From NCBI RefSeq assembly GCF_000813125.1, contig NZ_BASE01000048.1, positions 1 through 58,375 on the forward strand: a DNA stretch of 58,375 bases. The letters run 5' to 3'. Position numbers and translations under genes: made by a program. The notes beneath the pieces were generated by a model. The model had not been told where the DNA came from. It saw nothing but the letters and a program-made list of their open reading frames with translations, and searched no databases. The stretch's first letter is position 1, and every line of letters begins with the position of its first letter. This document shows positions 52,868-58,375 of this stretch, in pieces. The stretch is from Mesobacillus selenatarsenatis SF-1. Lineage in GTDB: Bacteria; Bacillota; Bacilli; Bacillales; Cytobacillaceae.

Positions 52868-53218
52868 CTACTTTTCACTTGTTGTTGACCATTTTGTCAA
52901 TATTATTCTCCGGATGACGGCTATATTCTGGAACAGCCTTACCCCAAAGGCAAAAACTGCTGCTAAATACAAGTCTACACCAAGATGGACACCTAGAAAA
53001 GCTAAACTTGCTGCTAATACTATATTAAAAAAGAATCCTGATACAAAAACTTTTTCATCATAAATATTTTGCAGCTGGGCGCGGATCCCTCCGAACAAAG
53101 TATCGAGGGCTGCAAGGATCGCGATTGATAAATAGTTGGAGTATTCTTCAGGAATTTTGATATCGGTCAATAGCCCAATGATTACACCGATGACCAACCC
53201 CATGATTGGAAGCCACAT
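52868..53218 (-). CDS. sbp: Small basic protein Sbp (DUF1290)
   Basis: A 116-residue protein with three to four membrane segments and the DUF1290 pattern GLVIGVIIGLLTDIKIP and DTLFGGIRAQLQ. Function unknown; always near ftsA. It shares a TAATG junction with ylxX. The 137-bp gap to ftsA is AT-rich and may hold the ftsAZ promoter. Confidence 0.92.
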   Translation of the reverse strand: MWLPIMGLVIGVIIGLLTDIKIPEEYSNYLSIAILAALDTLFGGIRAQLQNIYDEKVFVSGFFFNIVLAASLAFLGVHLGVDLYLAAVFAFGVRLFQNIAVIRRIILTKWSTTSEK

Positions 53219-53997
53219 TATCCGTTGCCTCCCCCTTTGTCTGTTTTAACGGGTTCCATGTACCTGATCCTGATTGTATCTTGATATGCAGGTACAACCA
53301 GCGTGCTCTCAGGCCTGTTTACTATCACTTCTAGATTATCGATGAAAAAATCCTCGGCTACCGTGGAAACCTTCATACGATTGTATAACTTTTCAGCTGA
53401 ATCTCCATTTTCCGTAATTACCCGAACTTCAATAGGAAAACGATTTAAAGAATGGCCATTGATTTTTGTCACCCTGTTTATATCCCGGATGACGGTAGTA
53501 TTTATGACCCTCTCGCCATCAATGGAAACATGCTTCGCGCCATACAGGTTCAATTCATTCAAAAGCCTTTTAAGCATATCTGGAGAAACCGAAGGCGGAT
53601 TGTCACCTTCGACAATCAAGTTGAAAGCAGGTTTAATCAAGAGAGTTATCCCCGGTCCGGTGACCTCGGTCAGTCCAGCCTCATCCTTCAATTCTGCGAG
53701 GGTTTCCCGCAGTACCTCTTCCTTGCTTTGCTGCCGCTCAGTTTCATACTTAGCTATTTTTTCTTCATTAGACCTGATTTCAAGAAGCAGCTTGGACTGT
53801 AATTCCTTCTCCTTCATTAAATCCTCACGAAGCTGCCAAGTGTCACGTGTATCCCTGACTTCTGGTTCCCTGACGGTTTGAAACTGAATGGCGACCATTA
53901 ATCCAATAATTGCAGCTATAATACTGAAGCTGAGATTCTTAGGTCGGCCCAATGCATTCACCTTGCTTTCTATTAGGCCATTTCTTGAGGTTTTCAT
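53218..53997 (-). CDS. ylxX: YlxX, DUF881 family protein
   Basis: 259 residues: one N-terminal membrane segment (about 24-40), a coiled coil (about 58-110) and the DUF881 domain (about 110-245) with NELNLYGAKHVSIDGERVINTT-type conserved core. Paralogue of the neighbouring ylxW. Function unknown; the pairing with the division cluster is conserved in Firmicutes. The SD before this ATG is weak. Confidence 0.92.
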   Translation of the reverse strand: MKTSRNGLIESKVNALGRPKNLSFSIIAAIIGLMVAIQFQTVREPEVRDTRDTWQLREDLMKEKELQSKLLLEIRSNEEKIAKYETERQQSKEEVLRETLAELKDEAGLTEVTGPGITLLIKPAFNLIVEGDNPPSVSPDMLKRLLNELNLYGAKHVSIDGERVINTTVIRDINRVTKINGHSLNRFPIEVRVITENGDSAEKLYNRMKVSTVAEDFFIDNLEVIVNRPESTLVVPAYQDTIRIRYMEPVKTDKGGGNG

Positions 53998-54074
53998 TCA
54001 ATCCCATTCTAAACAGCCTGTTAACCTATTTCATGTACGGCATTCGTATTCTGGAAAAAAAGCGATGATCGTCA

Positions 54075-54767
54075 TCATTTCCCCAAAATCGGATCCATTT
54101 TAATATCTTCCTTTTCTTCTAACGAAAAAACAATTTGGTCATTCACAAGCTGATCTTTTACCCCACCGGTAATATTGAGAGCGGAGGAAAGAACCTCGGG
54201 GTCACCAATAGCAGTGATTTCAAATGGGGCAGGATGCTGGTAGCCATCAACAGTAATGACGGGGCCTGTACACAATATATATGAATTGTGAGAAATTCGC
54301 TGCCCGTTCACAGAAATAGCTGCTGCTCCTGAAATGTACAGTTCATTGATCACCTTGAACACATGATGCTCGTGGACAAGATAATTATTGATATTCTCCT
54401 CATCAGGATCGTATTCTCCATCAGCCAGAGTTACTTTTACTCCCTTACCACTGACCTCTACCTTGCCAAGGAACATACGGTATTTCTCAGCGTCCTCAGC
54501 CATGTTAAAGAAAACCTGCGCTTCTTTGGAAAGGCTGGCCTCAATTTCCCTTACCTTTTCCTGCTTGGCATTCAACTCTTTTTGAAGCTCACGGTTTTTT
54601 TCTTCCTCTTCTATCAAATCGTTTCTCAGAGTTAAATGCTTTTCCCATTGCCTGTCCGTCAAGCCCTGGCCTTTTTCACCCTCATCCTGTGTTACACGGA
54701 ATGAAAAAGCGACCATAAAGCCAAGTACCAGGAAAACGATTGAAAGAATTACACGATTACTGTTCAC
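54075..54767 (-). CDS. ylxW: YlxW, DUF881 family protein
   Basis: About 230 residues with a membrane segment near the N-terminus (RVILSIVFLVLGFMVAF), coiled coil and DUF881 domain (NELYISGAAAISVNGQRIS). The open frame runs far into divIB; I chose the GTG at 54767, which overlaps only the last codons of divIB and gives the B. subtilis length. A TTG at 54779 with AGGAAG upstream, or the ATG at 54809, is also possible. Confidence 0.88.
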   Translation of the reverse strand: MNSNRVILSIVFLVLGFMVAFSFRVTQDEGEKGQGLTDRQWEKHLTLRNDLIEEEEKNRELQKELNAKQEKVREIEASLSKEAQVFFNMAEDAEKYRMFLGKVEVSGKGVKVTLADGEYDPDEENINNYLVHEHHVFKVINELYISGAAAISVNGQRISHNSYILCTGPVITVDGYQHPAPFEITAIGDPEVLSSALNITGGVKDQLVNDQIVFSLEEKEDIKMDPILGK

Positions 54768-55548
54768 TTTCTTTTTCAATTTCAACTTCCTCAGCTTCCT
54801 CTGCTTCATATGCTTTAAAATAAGAGCCAACCTCGAGATCGATGACACCCTTTTTAGAAGGGTCAAGCTGGCTGACAATTGAAGGATAATGTGCCATTTT
54901 TTCAGAAAAAGTCCTGAGAGTAGCATTTACCTCGAAACCGTCATTCATATACAGCTTAACAAGATATTTATCCGTCTTTACTGGCTGTGAGTGAATTTCA
55001 GAGATTGAATTGATGACAACTTCAGGCAGTTTCTCCAGTGAAGCGATCATTTCATCCAGGACCTTCCCTTCTTTAAAGCCTATTAAGATTGGCGCGTTGA
55101 CAGGAATTTCTTCAATCTGCTTTTCTCCAAGAATATTTCCATTTTCAAGGACCGGGTAGAAATTCTTCCCCTTTGAAATGTAGGCAAGCCTGCTATATTC
55201 TTCAAGCTCAATGGCGACCTTATTCGGAAACTTAACGTTCACAGTAGCTTGTTTGATTTCCTGGATTTTCTCCAGTTTTTCTTCAACTTCGCCTTTGCCG
55301 ATTTTCCACACATTTGACTCGAAGCTTAGCCCGCTTTTTTCCACGATGTGCTCGTAGGAATAGGACTGATTTCCTGAAACAGTAATCTCTTTCACCTTGC
55401 TTAGCGATGACTGAAAATAGATAACACCGGCTATTAATATAAAAAACAAAGCCAGAAGCATGATAAGCCTTCGATTAGCTTTCTTGCGTCTTTGATGTTT
55501 TAACTTTGGAATCCGATCTTCAATTGAGACGATTTTTCTCTTGTCCAT
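54757..55548 (-). CDS. divIB: Cell-division protein DivIB (FtsQ)
   Basis: 263 residues: a basic cytosolic head (MDKRKIVSIEDRIPKLKHQRRKK), one membrane segment (about 30-50), a POTRA domain (about 55-125) and a beta domain, with an acidic tail rich in Glu. It regulates FtsL/DivIC and septal peptidoglycan synthesis. Start at 55548 follows GAGGGG; the frame to 55734 includes a terminator-like stem and is not coding. Confidence 0.95.
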   Translation of the reverse strand: MDKRKIVSIEDRIPKLKHQRRKKANRRLIMLLALFFILIAGVIYFQSSLSKVKEITVSGNQSYSYEHIVEKSGLSFESNVWKIGKGEVEEKLEKIQEIKQATVNVKFPNKVAIELEEYSRLAYISKGKNFYPVLENGNILGEKQIEEIPVNAPILIGFKEGKVLDEMIASLEKLPEVVINSISEIHSQPVKTDKYLVKLYMNDGFEVNATLRTFSEKMAHYPSIVSQLDPSKKGVIDLEVGSYFKAYEAEEAEEVEIEKESEQ

Positions 55549-55713
55549 TTTCAATCCCCTCTTTATCGGCTGAACCCTTTTCCAATAAGAATAACATCCT
55601 TTTTTCTTGATCTTGCAGGTTAAAGCCATCGTTATAATAAATTTAGAATCAGAAGCTTTCCCTGGAATTGAAAACAATAAGTATGTACAACAGCACAAAA
55701 TAAGAGAAGAACC

Positions 55714-55740
55714 AACGGCATGAGAATCTGTCATGCCGTT
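55714..55740 (-). terminator. Hairpin between murB and divIB
   Basis: A perfect 10-bp stem AACGGCATGA/TCATGCCGTT with a 7-nt loop. The minus-strand tail GGTTCTTCTC is pyrimidine-rich but not a clean T run, so it may be a weak terminator or attenuator between murB and the division genes. Confidence 0.6.
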
Positions 55741-55812
55741 TCTTATCCGGACAGCATCCTAATCTAATGAATTATTATATCACAGAATTTGACAGCTTGA
55801 ACCACTTTCCTG

Positions 55813-56721
55813 CTATTTCCGACCTATAATTTCTACCTCTGTCTCCATTTTCACACCATGTAAATCAAGGACAGTATCCTTTACATGCTGAATCAGACCA
55901 AGTACATCCTCAGCCTTTGCATTTCCTTTGTTCACAATGAAATTCGCATGAAGCTCCGAAATTTGTGCCCCGCCAATTTGATGGCCTTTCAAACCTGATT
56001 TTTCGATTAAATTCCCAGCATAATTGGGAAGAGGATTCCTAAAGACACTGCCGCAGCTTGGAAAGTTATATGGCTGGGTTTCTTTGCGATAATCCTTGTT
56101 TTTTTGAAGATCCGCCACAATTTCATCCTTATTGCCTTCTTGAAGTTGGAAAATGGCTCCTACGACTACACCTGGCCGCTCTTTCTGGAGGACAGATGTC
56201 CGATAAGAGAATTTCATTTCTTTGTTAGCGAGCCACTCAAGAGAGCCATCTTCAAAAAGCACATAGGCTTTCTCCAGAATTTGTGAGATATCAGAACCAT
56301 GGGCCCCTGCGTTCATATAAACCGCACCGCCAATGGACCCAGGAATTCCGCCAGCGAATTCAAGCCCTGAAAGTCCTTTTCGGCTAATGGTGATCGCAAA
56401 GTTGACTAGCGAAAGACCTCCACCAGCTGTCACTCTAGTGCCATCGATCTCCAAATCATCAAGCCCGGAACCGAGTTTAATCACAACACCTTCAATGCCT
56501 TTATCTGAAACTAGGAGATTCGAACCTCTGCCGATCACGGTCCATTCAACACCAGAATCCTTAATGACTTCAACCGCTTTTCTTAAATTTTCTATTGATG
56601 AAGGTTCAATAAGTATGTCAGCAGGTCCGCCAATTTTCATTGATGTATGGTTTGCCAGCGGTTCATTTTCCTTTACAGAACCGATGTTCAATTCCCTAAG
56701 TTTGTTAGCTAGATCCTTCAT
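55813..56721 (-). CDS. murB: UDP-N-acetylenolpyruvoylglucosamine reductase
   Basis: A 302-residue FAD enzyme that reduces the enolpyruvyl group, giving UDP-MurNAc. The FAD motif [14 protein letters not shown] and [17 protein letters not shown] are intact, followed by the SYRTSVL and CGSVFRNP catalytic-domain motifs. AAGGAAGGT precedes the ATG. It lies 61 bp after murG. Confidence 0.97.
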   Translation of the reverse strand: MKDLANKLRELNIGSVKENEPLANHTSMKIGGPADILIEPSSIENLRKAVEVIKDSGVEWTVIGRGSNLLVSDKGIEGVVIKLGSGLDDLEIDGTRVTAGGGLSLVNFAITISRKGLSGLEFAGGIPGSIGGAVYMNAGAHGSDISQILEKAYVLFEDGSLEWLANKEMKFSYRTSVLQKERPGVVVGAIFQLQEGNKDEIVADLQKNKDYRKETQPYNFPSCGSVFRNPLPNYAGNLIEKSGLKGHQIGGAQISELHANFIVNKGNAKAEDVLGLIQHVKDTVLDLHGVKMETEVEIIGRK

Positions 56722-56782
56722 AATTACCTTCCTTTCACGATACAGCTATTTTGACCATTTTATGCAGCTGCATGCCTATAGG

Positions 56783-57877
56783 CTACTTTTTCGCCAGTTC
56801 CTCCATAAGACGGTACAGTCTCTGGGCTGAGTCAGGTATGCCTAGTTTTTTTGCCGCCTTTTTCATATGTGCCAGCTTCTCTTCATTGCCCAGTATGTGG
56901 TCAATACTTTCGACCAACTTAGGCCCTGTAAGATCTTTTTCATGCAGCAGCCGTGCTGCTCCGTTTTCGCTTAATGCTCGTGCGTTTTTTTCTTGATGAT
57001 TGTCGGTTACATATGGGCTCGGAATCAGTATGCTGGGAATCCCCAATGAAGTAAGTTCAGCCAGGGTAGTCGCTCCTGCCCTTGCTACAGTTAAATCAAC
57101 ACCGGATAGCACCTCGGGCATATTGTGAATAAATGGTTTGATGATGACATTTTCCGGATTACCGACAAGTTCAACTTCCTTCTGGACATCTTCAAAATGA
57201 ACATCGCCCGTAACATATAACACTTGATATGATTTACCGCTTAATTCAGTAAGGCTTTTAACGACCGCTTCATTAATTGGCCTGGCACCCCTGCTACCGC
57301 CAAAAATAAGCACAGTAGGAATTTTAAGCTTTAATCCGGCAGACAATCTGCCTTTGATTCCATCTTGCCCCAGTACCTCAGATGCTCTAGGGTTACCCGT
57401 CAACACAACCTTTTGCTCAGGGAAGAATTCCCTAGCTTCTTCAAAGCAAATCGCGATTTTATCAACATAACGGCTAAGGAATTTATTCGTCAAACCTGGA
57501 ACGCTGTTTTGTTCATGGACAATTGTAGGTATGCCCATTTTCGCAGCCGCATAGACCACAGGACCGCAAACATAGCCCCCAGTGCCAATGACCACATCTG
57601 GCTTGAATTCCTTGAGCATTTTTTTACTGTCCCTGACACCTTTTAGGAACCGCAGGATTGTTTTTACGTTCTCAAATGAAATCTTTCGTTTGAACCCTGT
57701 AATATGTATGGATTTAAACGGGATGTTCTCCCTGGGCACGAGCTTGCTTTCGAGCCCTTTTTCTGTCCCTATGTAAAGAAACTCGACTTTTTCATCCTTT
57801 TTTTTAATTTCCCTTATAAGTGCGAGCGCAGGGTAAATATGCCCACCTGTACCGCCGCCGCTAACTGCAATCTTCAT
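56783..57877 (-). CDS. murG: UDP-GlcNAc:lipid I GlcNAc transferase MurG
   Basis: A 364-residue GT-B glycosyltransferase making lipid II at the inner membrane face. [11 protein letters not shown] is at 8-18 and the C-domain donor loop includes [11 protein letters not shown]. The ATG at 57877 is preferred: the GTG three codons earlier lies inside the SD (GAGGTG). No spoVE or murD lies upstream within the window. Confidence 0.97.
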   Translation of the reverse strand: MKIAVSGGGTGGHIYPALALIREIKKKDEKVEFLYIGTEKGLESKLVPRENIPFKSIHITGFKRKISFENVKTILRFLKGVRDSKKMLKEFKPDVVIGTGGYVCGPVVYAAAKMGIPTIVHEQNSVPGLTNKFLSRYVDKIAICFEEAREFFPEQKVVLTGNPRASEVLGQDGIKGRLSAGLKLKIPTVLIFGGSRGARPINEAVVKSLTELSGKSYQVLYVTGDVHFEDVQKEVELVGNPENVIIKPFIHNMPEVLSGVDLTVARAGATTLAELTSLGIPSILIPSPYVTDNHQEKNARALSENGAARLLHEKDLTGPKLVESIDHILGNEEKLAHMKKAAKKLGIPDSAQRLYRLMEELAKK

Positions 57878-58130
57878 TTTCCACACCTCAACAACTTATC
57901 TCTTTTTTAATCGCGTCCATCACGCATGCATTTACACACCAGGTTTTTCCGGATTGCGTGATGTGAATAAGAATTGTGAAAAGGAGCCTATAAAAAAGGC
58001 ACTCCCCGGTTTTACCCTATTCTACTATATTCTAAACTTAAGAACAGTTTTTAAAGATATTGTTATTTAAATGTAATATAGCATGAACAGAAGTATATTC
58101 CTATTCATATTCACATAGCTTGGAAGAACA
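57878..58130. other. Upstream region of murG
   Basis: No gene is recognisable. AT-rich stretches (58020-58090) could hold a promoter but none fits well. GGAGCC/GGCACTCC around 57980-58005 can form a weak stem. Confidence 0.4.
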
Positions 58131-58375
58131 AAAAGCGCAAGCGCCTTGTTCAGCCCCGACAAGCGCTGCCCGCCAAAAAACGCCACGTCCTGTGGCTGGC
58201 GGGTCTAGAACATCGTGTGCTCGGAGGGCCGACCAGTGAAGTCGTTCTTTGACTTCATTGGCAGGACCGAAATAGAAATGTATAGCCGACTGCCCAGAAA
58301 CGCAGAAACTGGAGACTCCGACAAAGAAGCGCTTTTTGCTTCTGCCGGCGGAGTTGAAGTTTCGAAGTTTCTAGG
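58131..58375 (+). repeat. Multi-hairpin dispersed repeat, copy C (truncated by the window end)
   Basis: At least 245 bp. It has the same start AGCGCAAGCGCCT (58134-58146) and core stem as copies A and B, the inner module shared with B, and a private 55-bp insertion (58169-58223) that itself forms a stem CCCGCCA/TGGCGGG (58169-58175 with 58197-58203). Confidence 0.88.

Overview
The window reads as a chromosomal core segment of a spore-forming, low-GC Gram-positive bacterium of the Bacillaceae. The evidence is gene content and order: a division/sporulation cluster (murG, murB, divIB, sbp, ftsA, ftsZ, spoIIGA, sigE, sigG), a PyrR-controlled pyr operon, SpoVM, PrkC/PrpC and RemA, all in the Bacillus subtilis ylx-ylm-yly-ylo order, shown here in reverse. 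Protein resemblance is high, but the intergenic repeats and the missing genes differ from B. subtilis. A Mesobacillus/Cytobacillus/Neobacillus-type organism is a guess from memory, not shown by the window.

Layout from left to right, genes on the minus strand unless noted. (1) 167-2215: fakA-like yloV and the Asp23-family gene yloU. (2) 2509-2697: rpmB (+). (3) 2908-3767: the 26-residue sporulation peptide SpoVM and thiN. (4) 3862-12.0 kb: a tightly packed run of rpe, rsgA, prkC, prpC, rlmN, rsmB, fmt and def, covering ribosome assembly, Ser/Thr signalling, rRNA methylation and initiator-Met processing. (5) 12.1-21.2 kb: priA, coaBC, rpoZ, gmk, remA, yloC and a P-type Ca2+ ATPase. (6) 21.5-25.3 kb: rqcH (+), a DedA membrane protein and a DUF3231 protein (+); the last two sit where B. 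subtilis carries its sulfate-assimilation (cysH) operon. (7) 25.4-37.3 kb: the complete pyr operon pyrR-pyrP-pyrB-pyrC-pyrAA-pyrAB-pyrK-pyrD-pyrF-pyrE, with one sigma-A promoter and three PyrR attenuators. (8) 37.3-42.6 kb: rluD-like ylyB, lspA, a ylyA-like gene, and ileS behind an isoleucine T-box. (9) 42.6-46.6 kb: divIVA, ylmH, ylmG, sepF, ylmE, ylmD, ylmC. (10) 46.8-49.4 kb: sigG, sigE, spoIIGA. (11) 50.3-57.9 kb: ftsZ, ftsA, sbp, ylxX, ylxW, divIB, murB, murG.

Functionally the window joins peptidoglycan precursor synthesis to the divisome and its sporulation switch, complete de novo UMP synthesis, and translation maintenance. Two ribosome-associated quality-control proteins, RqcH and YlmH, are both present. 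No tRNA, rRNA, prophage, CRISPR array, intact insertion sequence or obvious defence system is visible.

The unusual material is intergenic. It comprises a modular multi-hairpin repeat (three copies plus a fragment), a 204-bp element with terminal inverted repeats touching yloC, a 185-bp inverted-repeat-bounded segment upstream of coaBC, and a six-unit array of TTATTGGCGA boxes with about 20.5-bp spacing. I did not find a convincing new multi-gene system. The best candidates for undescribed biology are these repeats and the leader minigene in front of the Ca2+ ATPase.
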